This document shows, one piece after another, positions 27,566 to 36,599 of a DNA stretch of 64,000 nucleotides. The stretch's first letter is position 1. The number at the start of each line of letters is the position of its first letter. The DNA is from Thermodesulforhabdaceae bacterium (GTDB lineage: Bacteria; Desulfobacterota; Syntrophobacteria; Syntrophobacterales; Thermodesulforhabdaceae), in contig JBBFKT010000007.1 of NCBI GenBank assembly GCA_037482015.1, positions 1 through 64,000 on the forward strand. The letters are read 5' to 3'. The notes under the pieces were generated by a model. It had not been told where the DNA came from. It worked only from the letters and a program-made list of their open reading frames with translations, and ran no database searches. A program made the position numbers and the translations under genes.

Positions 27566-27642
27566 TGGCGCGCCTGGGAGGATTCGAACCCCCGACCCGC
27601 GGATTAGAAGTCCGCTGCTCTGTCCACCTGAGCTACAGGCGC
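27566..27642 (-). tRNA. tRNA-Arg (TCT)
   Basis: The minus strand gives acceptor stem GCGCCTG/CAGGCGC, D-stem GCTC, anticodon loop CTTCTAA with anticodon TCT, T-arm GGGGGTTCGAATCCTCC, discriminator G and an encoded CCA. Confidence 0.96.
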
Positions 27643-27748
27643 GCATCAAAGAATCCAAATTTTTGCCAAAGTTTATGAAAAATCTGCGATAAAGTCAAGC
27701 AATTCATACCGGCCGATGCTATCATGCAGTTATCATTCATACGAATAG

Positions 27749-28726
27749 CTAAGCCATCACACATCGAACATAGTGGTAAGGAGATATTTCCCTTAAGCTA
27801 GGGACATTTTCTCTGCAAATCTTTTGCCGCACAGGACAGCGCGGTTCAAATGGGCAACCAGCAATATTTTGATTCTCGGAAGATGGACGCAGAAATTCCG
27901 CTGGATCATACCGAAAATTTTCCCTAAAAGCTGGATGACTCACAGGAATAGAACGTAATAGAAGTTGCGTGTAAGGGTGGATGGGATGTGAAAAAAGTTC
28001 TTCTTTTGGGGCTTCTTCTACCACATATCCCATATACATAACCACTATTCTGTCCGCAAGGTGTCGCACAACTGAAAGATCATGACTTATAAAAAGATAA
28101 GTTAAGTTGTAGCGCTCCTGAAGGTCCAGAAGCAGGTTGATAATTTGAGCCTGGATTGAAACATCCAGAGCCGAAAGAGGTTCATCACAAATTAGAAATT
28201 CCGGCCTAAGAATGATTGCTCGAGCAATACAGACTCTTTGACGCTGTCCCCCACTTAGCTCGTGAGGATAAAGTTTAAGTTGATCGTAACTAAGCCCCAC
28301 TACTTCAGCCATTGCTCTAACTTGCTCTCGCCTTTCTCTACGAGATCCCAGATTATGGATTACAAGCCCTTCCTCGATGGCGGTCCCCACGGGTTGTCGA
28401 GGATTAAGAGAAGCGGAAGGATCTTGGAAGATTATCTGGACTCTCTTCCGAAAAGCCTTCAAAGCTTTACCTGATAGTCTGGAAATATCTTCGTCCCGAA
28501 ACAAGGCTCTACCACTTGTTGGATGTTCAAGAGCCACCAATAGGCGTCCCAGAGTCGACTTCCCACAGCCGCTTTCTCCTACAACTCCGCAGATTTCTCC
28601 CATCTTTATCCGAAGATTTACATCGCTTACAGCCTGAATAACTGCCTTTTTTCGAGAAAAAATGCCCTTCGAAAATTCATACAATTTCGAGAGACCTTCT
28701 GTAGTAATGACAATATCAGACATCAT
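27749..28726 (-). CDS. Dipeptide/oligopeptide ABC transporter ATPase, DppF/OppF type
   Basis: A 325-aa ATPase with Walker [11 protein letters not shown]-loop IFQDPSASLNPRQ, signature LSGGQRQRVCIARAI, Walker B LICDEPLSALD and H-loop FISHDLSVV. The C-terminal oligo_HPY extension (HPIHPYTQLLLRSIPVSHP and a three-Cys segment CPFEPRCPVRQKIC) is typical of the DppF half. It follows its DppD-like partner with a 17-base gap on the minus strand. The two ATPases would form a heterodimer driving peptide or nickel import, but no permease or binding-protein genes are adjacent. Confidence 0.9.
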   Translation of the reverse strand: MMSDIVITTEGLSKLYEFSKGIFSRKKAVIQAVSDVNLRIKMGEICGVVGESGCGKSTLGRLLVALEHPTSGRALFRDEDISRLSGKALKAFRKRVQIIFQDPSASLNPRQPVGTAIEEGLVIHNLGSRRERREQVRAMAEVVGLSYDQLKLYPHELSGGQRQRVCIARAIILRPEFLICDEPLSALDVSIQAQIINLLLDLQERYNLTYLFISHDLSVVRHLADRIVVMYMGYVVEEAPKEELFSHPIHPYTQLLLRSIPVSHPAFRENFRYDPAEFLRPSSENQNIAGCPFEPRCPVRQKICRENVPSLREISPYHYVRCVMA

Positions 28727-28743
28727 GAATTTTTCCTCTTTTA

Positions 28744-29739
28744 CTATCCTGCGGACATATTTTCTTTAAGATAAAGCCAGCACTTAACAGAACGGCTTCC
28801 ACTACGGAAAAAGGGAGGGTCTTCGGATCGACAAAGAGATAACGCTCTCGAGCAGCGAGAATGGAAAGCACACCCGGAAGGGAGGTCCAAAAGATTTGGA
28901 ACAGATCCGGGAATAGCTTTTAAATTTTTCGTTTCGCTAGCAGATATTCCCGGAATGGAATTCATGAGAGCTTGAGTGTAAGGATGTAAAGGGGAATTAA
29001 ACAACTCATTTACTGAGGCATACTCAATAACTTTCCCTGCATACATAACTGCCACATCGTCTGCGATTTCTGCAACTACTCGAAAGTCGTGAGTTATAAA
29101 GAGAATAGCCAGATTATTTTTCTCTTGCATATCCTTAAGAAGTCGAAGGATGTGAGCCTGGACGGTAACATCAAGAGCCGTTGTAGGTTCATCAGCTATA
29201 AGCATTCTTGGTTGGCAAGATACAGCCATAGCAATAAGGACACGCTGCCGCATACCACCACTAAGCTGATGAGGGTAGCTTTCGTAAACTCTTTGGGGAG
29301 AGGAAATGCCCACCTGTGAAAGCAGATCAATTACGCATTCTTTCGCCTGAGTCTTGCCAATCTTACCATGACGGATGATACCCTCTGATATTTGATCTCC
29401 TATCTTAAAAACAGGATTTAGAGCCGACATAGGATCTTGAAAAACGACGCCTATTTTGTTGCCACGAAAATCTCTCAATTGTTCCTCTGGCAAGGCAAGA
29501 AGATTCACCCCGCAAAACCAAGCTTCCCCATCTATGATCTTTCCCGGAGGAATGGGTATTAGACGAACCAAAGAAAGAGCCGTAACACTTTTGCCGCAAC
29601 CGGATTCACCAACGAGAGCCAGAATTTTTTTTGGCGGAAGAGAAAAATCTACTCCATCTACGGCTTTAATAATCCCAATTTCTGAGAAAAAGTAAGTTTT
29701 GAGATTTCTAACCTCTATAACCAACTGCTGTCCTTTCAT
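28744..29739 (-). CDS. Dipeptide/oligopeptide ABC transporter ATPase, DppD/OppD type
   Basis: A 331-aa ATPase, partner of the downstream DppF-like protein. It has Walker [10 protein letters not shown]-loop [13 protein letters not shown], signature [15 protein letters not shown], Walker [14 protein letters not shown] and H-loop FITHDFRVV. The C-terminal oligo_HPY region includes [13 protein letters not shown] and the Cys segment [14 protein letters not shown], which in relatives coordinates an iron-sulfur cluster. The annotated ATG lacks a clear ribosome binding site; a TTG 15 bases downstream has AAAGGA before it and could be the true start. It is the first gene of a two-gene transcript without membrane components. 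Confidence 0.88.
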   Translation of the reverse strand: MKGQQLVIEVRNLKTYFFSEIGIIKAVDGVDFSLPPKKILALVGESGCGKSVTALSLVRLIPIPPGKIIDGEAWFCGVNLLALPEEQLRDFRGNKIGVVFQDPMSALNPVFKIGDQISEGIIRHGKIGKTQAKECVIDLLSQVGISSPQRVYESYPHQLSGGMRQRVLIAMAVSCQPRMLIADEPTTALDVTVQAHILRLLKDMQEKNNLAILFITHDFRVVAEIADDVAVMYAGKVIEYASVNELFNSPLHPYTQALMNSIPGISASETKNLKAIPGSVPNLLDLPSGCAFHSRCSRALSLCRSEDPPFFRSGSRSVKCWLYLKENMSAG

Positions 29740-30208
29740 CTTTATAAATTCAGATTTGAGCTTAAATTAGCTTTTCTCCGTTGCCATATTCAAAAAAATT
29801 ATTCTAGAATTTTTTAGATTTGCCTGAAAGGATTTTTGTCTGGTCTTTGTCGGGTATTTTCTAAAGAAGGGCTAATTAAACAAAAACCTACGAGACTTTT
29901 CAAAAAGTCTCTCTCATTTTGGACATACAGGAGAATAGTCAAATGCACTCCTACGATATGGGTACCTACATACAGATGGCCACACATCAACAACTTCATT
30001 TATTTTAAAGCACCATCAAAAACTTATTGACAGACTAAGTTATTGCAAGATATAAAAAAGCGATTTTTAGAGTGGGTCTCCAGGCAAAAGTTAAATTTTG
30101 GAAGGAGGTGAAAGGGGCAAAAATCAAGGCATTTTGAATGCTTGAAAGTGCGTAAATGGTTTCGCAAGAAGCGAAAGGGCTGAACGGTAAAGAGAGGAGG
30201 AAAGGGCT
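29740..30208. promoter_or_regulatory. Divergent intergenic region with the porin promoter
   Basis: A perfect TTGACA (30027-30032) and TATAAA (30051-30056), 18 bases apart, form a good sigma-70 promoter pointing to the porin gene, leaving a leader of about 145 bases. The leader contains an unused-looking GGAGGTG (about 30103). A hairpin GAGACTTTT/AAAAGTCTC lies at 29892-29911. I see no gene here. Confidence 0.6.
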
Positions 30209-31573
30209 ATGAGAAAGTATTTAATTAGTTTTGTAGCTATTCTGGCAGTTTTAGCGTTGGTAGCGCCCAGTTTTGCCGTTGAGTTTAAGTATGGCGGTAT
30301 GTATCGCTGGCGTATCCAGGACAAAGACAACATGATGGATGCTAATAGCGATGTAGATGACACGGCATGGTGGATCGATCAGAGAATCCGTATGTATTTT
30401 GACTTCATCGGAAGTGAAAACCTTAAACTTGTAACCAAATGGGAAGCTGATACTCAATGGGGATTTGAACGTGCTTATAGTGGGATGGCTGGTCGTCACG
30501 GCGGTGGTGATATTGGAGCAGACGCTGTAAACCTCGAAATGAAAAATGTTTACATCGATTTTGCGATTCCTAACACTCCAGTTAGAACCCAGATGGGTGT
30601 GCAGGGATTATCTCTTTTGAGCGGCTGGATTATTGAAGATGATTTTTCGGCGGCTGTTTTCAATGCATCTCTAGATCCCGTTAAGGTTCGTTTCGGTTAC
30701 ATTGCAGCTCTTAATCAGGACGTTATTAATGACTTCAACGACATGGATGATTTCTTCCTGGAATTGAAGTATGCTGAAGGCCCATTGAGCCTGGCGGGTG
30801 TGCTATTTTATCAGAACGCACACGATACTGATTTTGGTTATCCTAACTATATTGGTTACGCTGGCAATCAATCCATTTCTGGAACCCCTGTTGTTAACAA
30901 GAAAAACAACGAGCTTATAGACCTTGGTTTTTCAGTTAGCTACAAAATGGATTGGCTTGCTGCTTACCTCAATTTCGTTAAAAACTTTGGTGGTTACGAC
31001 ATAGCAGGAACTAATAATGATGAAGACTACGAAGGCTGGTTAGTAGAAGGAAATATTGATTACTTCATGGCTCCATTCACTTTGAGCCTGGGCGGTTTCG
31101 TAGCAAGTGATAAGTTTGCTTATCCTGCTGGTCGCTCCCATTATTGGTCTGAAATTGCTGGTATCGGAACGCTCGATGACAATGTTGGTGGTGCAAGACA
31201 GCCTTACTGGAGTGAAGGTTCTTCTTATCAGATGGGTGGTGGCGTTGCAAATCGCGGCAACTACGATATGGGTGATGCTCCCAGGAACCTCTGGACCATC
31301 AAAGTTGGCGCTGCCTGGCAGGCACTTGACACCACAAAAGTTACTCTAAACTACTACTATCTTGGAACATACAAGAAGGTTGTCGCCAATGAAAGAGGCG
31401 AAAGAGATGACTCTCTGGGACATGAACTCAACCTCTACATCGACCAAAAGGTTGTTGATGGTCTCGAATTGAGACTTGTTGGTGCTTATCTTATTGCTGA
31501 TGATGCTCTTACAAGATCTTCTGACGATGACAATATCTATGAAATTGGTGCTCAGCTTCTCTGGAAGTTCTAG
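30209..31573 (+). CDS. Outer-membrane beta-barrel porin
   Basis: A 454-aa protein with a signal peptide (hydrophobic core about 4-20, cleavage after PSFA, mature VEFKYGGMYRWR). The mature protein is rich in aromatic and acidic residues arranged in short alternating strands, and ends in GAQLLWKF with a C-terminal Phe, the signal recognised by the BAM complex. This is the pattern of large porins in Desulfobacterota, which let small solutes pass the outer membrane; specificity cannot be given. GAGGAGGAAAG precedes the ATG, and a strong promoter and a strong terminator enclose it as a single, probably abundant, transcript. Confidence 0.82.
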   Translation: MRKYLISFVAILAVLALVAPSFAVEFKYGGMYRWRIQDKDNMMDANSDVDDTAWWIDQRIRMYFDFIGSENLKLVTKWEADTQWGFERAYSGMAGRHGGGDIGADAVNLEMKNVYIDFAIPNTPVRTQMGVQGLSLLSGWIIEDDFSAAVFNASLDPVKVRFGYIAALNQDVINDFNDMDDFFLELKYAEGPLSLAGVLFYQNAHDTDFGYPNYIGYAGNQSISGTPVVNKKNNELIDLGFSVSYKMDWLAAYLNFVKNFGGYDIAGTNNDEDYEGWLVEGNIDYFMAPFTLSLGGFVASDKFAYPAGRSHYWSEIAGIGTLDDNVGGARQPYWSEGSSYQMGGGVANRGNYDMGDAPRNLWTIKVGAAWQALDTTKVTLNYYYLGTYKKVVANERGERDDSLGHELNLYIDQKVVDGLELRLVGAYLIADDALTRSSDDDNIYEIGAQLLWKF

Positions 31574-31601
31574 ATTGATTTAATCTAATAAAGAAGTTCT
31601 C

Positions 31602-31640
31602 GGGGAAATTCGTAATTCCGCGAATTTCCCCTTTTTATTT
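31602..31640 (+). terminator. Rho-independent terminator after the porin gene
   Basis: GGGGAAATTCG pairs with CGAATTTCCCC around an 8-base loop, followed directly by TTTTTATTTTT. Confidence 0.93.
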
Positions 31641-32090
31641 TTAAAATGTTCTGATATGTCAAAAACACAGGGTTTTTCAAACATCATCTAACAATCTACT
31701 CAAAGGAGGAAGCAGTAAGAAAATCTTCGTGAGAATCTTTGATCATACTTCTATATGCATAACTTTATGTGTTTAACCAACTTGGACCCAGCATATAGTC
31801 CCCCTTTGAATTAGGATAAATTTTTCCAACAACCCACAGTTTTGCTGAATAACATCATTGGTAGTGGCTAAGAATGCGGCATTACTAAAGAGATAAGGAC
31901 TTTTTCAAATACCTTTTTCAATTTCTTGACTTAATGTGAAAATTTTTATAAAGCCAGTAAGGGTTGGGGAAGGAGAAGGGGAAATCTTATATCTTTTTTA
32001 ATAGAACATACCTTTGCCTTTTACCATTTCCCCACAATACATCAAACTAACTCTTTACTTTGTCACAATCAAACCAAGAGGGAGGGAACT
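31641..32090 (+). promoter_or_regulatory. Intergenic region upstream of the acyl-CoA ligase
   Basis: About 450 bases without a convincing gene. TTGACT (31926-31931) and TATAAA (31947-31952), 15 bases apart, are a possible promoter with a short spacer. An AAAGGAGGAAG near 31703 has only a 15-codon frame behind it. Nothing else is recognised. Confidence 0.35.
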
Positions 32091-33749
32091 ATGCCACCTA
32101 GGATCATCACAAAAACCGCTTCCGCTTATGATTTTCCGCTTATTATCAAACACATTTTAAACACGCCAAAGCGTATAGCAAAAGACACGGAAATTGTCTA
32201 CAGGGATCTTAAACGAATGACCTATGTCGAGCTCTTTGAAAGAATTGGACGTCTCGCTAATGTGTTATCTTCTCTTGGAGTCAAACCTGGAACGGTCATC
32301 GGCGTAATGGATTGGGACTCGCATAGATATCTGGAATGCTACTTTGCAATCCCCATGATGGGAGCAGTGCTTCACACAGTGAATATCAGGTTATCTCCTG
32401 ATCAGATTCTCTACACTATAAACCACGCAGAAGACGAAGTCCTTCTTGTCCATTCGGACTTCCTTCCCATAGTTGAAAAAATAAAGCCGCAACTCCAGAC
32501 TGTAAAACATATCGTACTGCTTCAGGATATTCCTCAACCGGTTCAGACATCTCTTGAACTTGCGGGTGAATACGAAGATCTTCTTTCCAAGGCATCACCC
32601 AACTATGATTTTGAAGACCTTCCCGAAAACACAATGGCAACCCTATTCTATACCACCGGAACGACGGGTCTTCCGAAGGGCGTATATTTCAGCCATCGTC
32701 AACTTGTGCTTCACACTCTTGGAGCTTCCGCTCAGGCTATCCTAAAGCCCGGTGGAGATGCCTTCCATAGAAAAGACGTTTACATGCCAATAACTCCTAT
32801 GTTTCATGTTCACGCCTGGGGACTTCCTTATGTTGCGACAATGATGGGATGTAAACAGGTTTATCCTGGTAGATACGAACCTGAAATGCTTCTTAAGCTT
32901 ATAGAAAAAGAAAAAGTTACTTTTAGTCACTGCGTGCCAACTATATTACACATGCTTCTTTCTCATCCAGCGTCTAAAAATGTTGATCTAAGCCAGTGGA
33001 AAGTTATCATCGGAGGTTCTGCTTTACCGGAAGCGTTGTGTAAAGCAGCTATGGAGCGTGGTATAGATGTGATAACAGGATACGGCATGTCCGAAACCTG
33101 CCCTGTGCTGACTCTTGCATACCTTCAGCCCCACATGCTCAATTGGGGTGTAGATGAACAGGTAAAAATCCGAACAAAAACCGGTATGACAATACCTCTT
33201 GTAGATATTCAGATCATCGACCCTGAAGGCAAACCACTTCCCAACGATGGCAAATCAACTGGTGAAGTGGTGGTTCGATGCCCGTGGTTGACTCAAGGAT
33301 ATTTCAAAGATCCACAAAAAAGTGAAGAATTATGGACCGGAGGATGGCTCCACACGGGAGACGTTGGATATATCGACCCACAGGGTTATCTTAAAATAAC
33401 CGATCGCATAAAAGATGTTATAAAAACAGGCGGGGAATGGATTTCATCTCTAGACCTTGAAAATATCATCCTGAAACACGAAGCCGTAAGCGAAGCTGCA
33501 GCCATTGGAGTTCCCCATGAAAAATGGGGTGAACGTCCCGTGGTGCTAGTGGTCTTAAAACCTGAATATGCAGGAAAAGTAACAGAAGAAGACCTCAAGA
33601 AAGTATATATGGAAGCAGTTGAAAAAGGCTCAATATCCAAATGGGGAATACCTGACAGGATTCTTTTCGTGGATGCTATACCCAAGACCAGCGTAGGAAA
33701 ACTGGATAAAAAGGTTATGCGTCAGCATGTCCAAGAAATGATTAAATAA
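32091..33749 (+). CDS. Acyl-CoA synthetase (medium/long-chain fatty acid CoA ligase)
   Basis: A 552-aa AMP-forming ligase of the ANL superfamily. It shows the P-loop-like FYTTGTTGLPKGVYFSH, the VITGYGMSETCP motif that holds the adenylate, WLHTGDVGYIDPQGYLKITD with the ribose-binding Asp, DRIKDVIKTGGEWISS and the C-terminal catalytic Lys in TSVGKLDKK. Length and motif set match AlkK-like medium- and long-chain ligases: the GGEWISS form separates it from acetyl-CoA synthetase. It activates free fatty acids for beta-oxidation. GGAGGGAAC precedes the ATG. A terminator between it and convergent glgA ends the transcript. Confidence 0.9.
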   Translation: MPPRIITKTASAYDFPLIIKHILNTPKRIAKDTEIVYRDLKRMTYVELFERIGRLANVLSSLGVKPGTVIGVMDWDSHRYLECYFAIPMMGAVLHTVNIRLSPDQILYTINHAEDEVLLVHSDFLPIVEKIKPQLQTVKHIVLLQDIPQPVQTSLELAGEYEDLLSKASPNYDFEDLPENTMATLFYTTGTTGLPKGVYFSHRQLVLHTLGASAQAILKPGGDAFHRKDVYMPITPMFHVHAWGLPYVATMMGCKQVYPGRYEPEMLLKLIEKEKVTFSHCVPTILHMLLSHPASKNVDLSQWKVIIGGSALPEALCKAAMERGIDVITGYGMSETCPVLTLAYLQPHMLNWGVDEQVKIRTKTGMTIPLVDIQIIDPEGKPLPNDGKSTGEVVVRCPWLTQGYFKDPQKSEELWTGGWLHTGDVGYIDPQGYLKITDRIKDVIKTGGEWISSLDLENIILKHEAVSEAAAIGVPHEKWGERPVVLVVLKPEYAGKVTEEDLKKVYMEAVEKGSISKWGIPDRILFVDAIPKTSVGKLDKKVMRQHVQEMIK

Positions 33750-33764
33750 AAAGCTTATATCTTC

Positions 33765-33804
33765 CCCATCCTCGCCGTTCTTAAGGTGAGGATGGGAATT
33801 TTTT
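33765..33804 (+). terminator. Terminator between the acyl-CoA ligase and glgA
   Basis: CCCATCCTCGCC and GGTGAGGATGGG pair in a 12-bp stem with one G-T pair, around an 8-base loop, followed by AATTTTTT. It acts on the plus strand and reaches the last two bases of glgA. Confidence 0.92.
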
Positions 33805-35293
33805 AAGGCTTTCTTCGTATAGCTTCATAAACTTCCAGATAGGACCTAGCAGATCTATCCCATGAATAATCCTTTTTCATACCGTTAATCTGGATCTTTC
33901 TCCATAGAGTCTTATTCTCATAAAGCTTTAATGCATCCTTTAACACTTCCCAGAAAGATTCAACTCCGTAAGCGTAAAACTTAAACCCCGTTCCGCCTTC
34001 CGGGTGAAGCAACACATCATCTACAGTATCGTCAAGTCCACCTGTAGCATGGACTACCGGCACGGTTCCGTAGCGAAGACTATACATCTGGTTTAATCCG
34101 CAGGGTTCAAATCGAGAAGGCATAAGGAAGATATCGGCTCCAGCTTCGATCTTATGAGAAAGAGGCTCATCAAAGTCAAACACAGCAGCGCATCTGGTGG
34201 GATATTCCTGTTTCAGGCGAATAAAAAGTTCCATAAGCTCTCGTTCACCTTTGCCGAGGATAACCAGAGCTCCATTATGCTTAAAAAGAAGAGGAGCAAT
34301 TTCGTAAATTAGATCGTAACCTTTCTGGCGAGTAAGTCTGCCAATGGTGGCGCAGAGAGGGACATCCATCAAATCGAGCGGAAGTCCAAGAGTTTGCAAA
34401 AGATCTTTCTTACAGGCTCTTTTGCCTTCAAGATTGTCAATACTGTAGTGAGCAACAACAAAGGGGTCGGTTGCAGGGTTCCATAGATCTGAATCTATAC
34501 CGTTAAGAATTCCCACAAGTCGATCACGCCGATTTCTAAGCACCCCGTCGAGTCCGTAACCGTGTTCTGCGGTTTGAATCTGTTCTGCATATCGAGGACT
34601 TACCGTTGTCACAAAATCACTGTAAACAATTCCCGACTTGAGAAAATTGCACTGTCCCCAATATTCCATACCTTCCATTGTAAAAACATGGTGAGGAAGG
34701 TGAGTAAGAGAAAAGAAAGTTCCAGGAAATATGCCCTGAAAAGCTAGGTTGTGAATCGTAAGAATACATGATGTCGTGGCAAATCGAGGGTCGGAACGCC
34801 AGTGATGAACTAAATAGGGTGCTACGAGAGATGCTTGCCAGTCGTGTATATGAAAGATATCAGGAAACCAATCGGTATGAACACAAAGGGCATAAACAGC
34901 TCTACAGAACAAAATAAAGCGTTCAGCGTTATCTTCATAATCACCACGTTGAGGATCGGGATTTCCGTAAAGGTAAGATCGATCGAAGAATTCATCCTTT
35001 TCCAGAAAATAGACTTCAATGCCCGGATCAATAACAGTTCTCCAGAGATAAACGGTAAAGTGATGGATGCCCACAGGAATAAAAATTTTATCAGCTATCA
35101 TTTCGACGTTTCTATATTGTTCAAACCACTGGGACTTAACCTCTCTATAGAGCGGCATAAATACCTTCACTTCACACCCAAGCTTTCTCAAAGCCTTAGG
35201 GAGACTTCCCATAACATCAGCTAGTCCACCAGTTTTAGCAAATGGTAGCATCTCCGATGCACACATTAAAACCTTGATCGGGTTTCTCTTCAT
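33803..35293 (-). CDS. glgA: Glycogen synthase (ADP-glucose)
   Basis: A 496-aa GT5-family glycosyltransferase that elongates alpha-1,4-glucan from ADP-glucose. It shows the N-terminal KTGGLADVMGSLPKAL with the Lys that contacts ADP-glucose, FHIHDWQASLVAPYL, the GIDSDLWNPATD stretch, IGRLTRQKGYDL, and FEPCGLNQMYSLRYGTVPVV with the catalytic Glu region. It is of normal length. The longest frame starts at GTG 35299, but the ATG six bases on has GGGGGAG at the correct distance. No other glycogen genes are near it. Confidence 0.95.
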   Translation of the reverse strand: MKRNPIKVLMCASEMLPFAKTGGLADVMGSLPKALRKLGCEVKVFMPLYREVKSQWFEQYRNVEMIADKIFIPVGIHHFTVYLWRTVIDPGIEVYFLEKDEFFDRSYLYGNPDPQRGDYEDNAERFILFCRAVYALCVHTDWFPDIFHIHDWQASLVAPYLVHHWRSDPRFATTSCILTIHNLAFQGIFPGTFFSLTHLPHHVFTMEGMEYWGQCNFLKSGIVYSDFVTTVSPRYAEQIQTAEHGYGLDGVLRNRRDRLVGILNGIDSDLWNPATDPFVVAHYSIDNLEGKRACKKDLLQTLGLPLDLMDVPLCATIGRLTRQKGYDLIYEIAPLLFKHNGALVILGKGERELMELFIRLKQEYPTRCAAVFDFDEPLSHKIEAGADIFLMPSRFEPCGLNQMYSLRYGTVPVVHATGGLDDTVDDVLLHPEGGTGFKFYAYGVESFWEVLKDALKLYENKTLWRKIQINGMKKDYSWDRSARSYLEVYEAIRRKP

Positions 35294-35522
35294 CGGCACT
35301 CCCCCTTCACAAGTCCTTCGCTTCTGGGTTTTTCTTCTTTACGATTTTTCATCTCTAGCACACAATAAAGATGAAAGAAAGATAAGGAGTGTAGTTGCAA
35401 CGAAATACTGGATTAAAGTAAACATGGAAGCCCAACAAATTCTGTTACAGTCTACTAGTTGTAAAAAAGTGAAAAGGGTTGCTCTTTAAAACCATACTTG
35501 TTTAGCAATGGAGAATAAAAGC

Positions 35523-36599
35523 ATGATCGGAAACGGACGTCGGCAGAGCTTAAAAATAAACATCGGAGATGTTGCTATAGGAGGCGATGCACCGATTGTT
35601 GTTCAGTCCATGACCAACACGGACACCAGAGACTGGAAATCTACTGTGGATCAAATAAAAAGGCTCGAAGAACGAGGGTGCGAAATTGTGCGAATTGCCA
35701 TCCCCGATATGGAAGCGGCTGAACAAATTCCTAAAATAAAAAAAGCTGTTTCTATACCGATCATAGCCGACATACATTTTGATTTTCGCCTTGCCTTAGA
35801 AGCTCTCAAAGCTGGAGTCGATGGTTTAAGGATTAATCCTGGTAACATTGGAGGCTTTGAACGAGTCAGAAAAGTAGTTGAATCAGCTAGAGAGCGACAA
35901 GTTCCCATAAGGATTGGGGTAAACAGTGGATCTGTCGAAAAGGATCTTATAGAAAAATACGGAGGACCTACGCCCGAAGCTATGGTTGAAAGTGCTATCA
36001 GACATATTAACATGCTGGAGGCTCTAAACTTTAATCTCATAAAAATCTCTCTAAAATCATCCAGCGTGCTTGATACTATAGAAGCATACAGACTGCTGGC
36101 AAAAAAGATCCCCTACCCTTTTCACCTCGGTGTTACAGAAGCGGGCTCTCCTGTCCAAGGAGCAATTAAATCTGCTCTCGGAATTGGTATCCTCCTCTAT
36201 GAAGGCATAGGTGACACAATTCGAGTGTCCATCACAGGACCACCAGAAGAAGAAATTCCCATAGCTTACGGTATCCTGAGGGCTCTGGGACTAAGAAAAC
36301 GAGGAGCAGAAATAATCAGTTGCCCAACCTGTGGCCGAACAGAAATTGATCTAATACGAATAGTTAGAGAAGTGGAAGAACGACTAGCCAAAGTAAAGAC
36401 GCCTATCAAGGTTGCCATTATGGGATGCGTTGTAAATGGACCTGGAGAAGCTCGAGAAGCAGACGTTGGTATAGCCGGGGGGCGTGGCAAAGGGATTATT
36501 TTTAAAGAGGGAAAACATATCCGAAGCGTCCCAGAAAGCGACCTTACAATCGAACTTATTAAGGAAGTAGAGAATATTACAGGGGAGAAGATTTTGTGA
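35523..36599 (+). CDS. ispG: 4-hydroxy-3-methylbut-2-enyl diphosphate synthase (IspG/GcpE)
   Basis: A 358-aa cytoplasmic [4Fe-4S] enzyme of the MEP isoprenoid pathway, converting MEcPP to HMBPP with electrons from ferredoxin or flavodoxin. Motifs: GGDAPIVVQSMTNTDTRD at the start, RINPGNIGGFERV, then the cluster Cys in ISCPTCGRTEID and MGCVVNGPGEAREADVGIAG near the end. An upstream ATG at 35508 is in frame, but the ATG at 35523 has GGAG 9 bases before it and gives the typical N-terminus. The TGA stop overlaps the GTG start of the next gene (GTGA), so translation of the Rel/Spo enzyme is coupled to it. Confidence 0.95.
   Translation: MIGNGRRQSLKINIGDVAIGGDAPIVVQSMTNTDTRDWKSTVDQIKRLEERGCEIVRIAIPDMEAAEQIPKIKKAVSIPIIADIHFDFRLALEALKAGVDGLRINPGNIGGFERVRKVVESARERQVPIRIGVNSGSVEKDLIEKYGGPTPEAMVESAIRHINMLEALNFNLIKISLKSSSVLDTIEAYRLLAKKIPYPFHLGVTEAGSPVQGAIKSALGIGILLYEGIGDTIRVSITGPPEEEIPIAYGILRALGLRKRGAEIISCPTCGRTEIDLIRIVREVEERLAKVKTPIKVAIMGCVVNGPGEAREADVGIAGGRGKGIIFKEGKHIRSVPESDLTIELIKEVENITGEKIL

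Noticed and set aside
30103-30140. Leader peptide after the GGAGGTG in the porin leader
   Set aside because: Only a 9-codon frame follows, with no regulatory pattern such as repeated codons.
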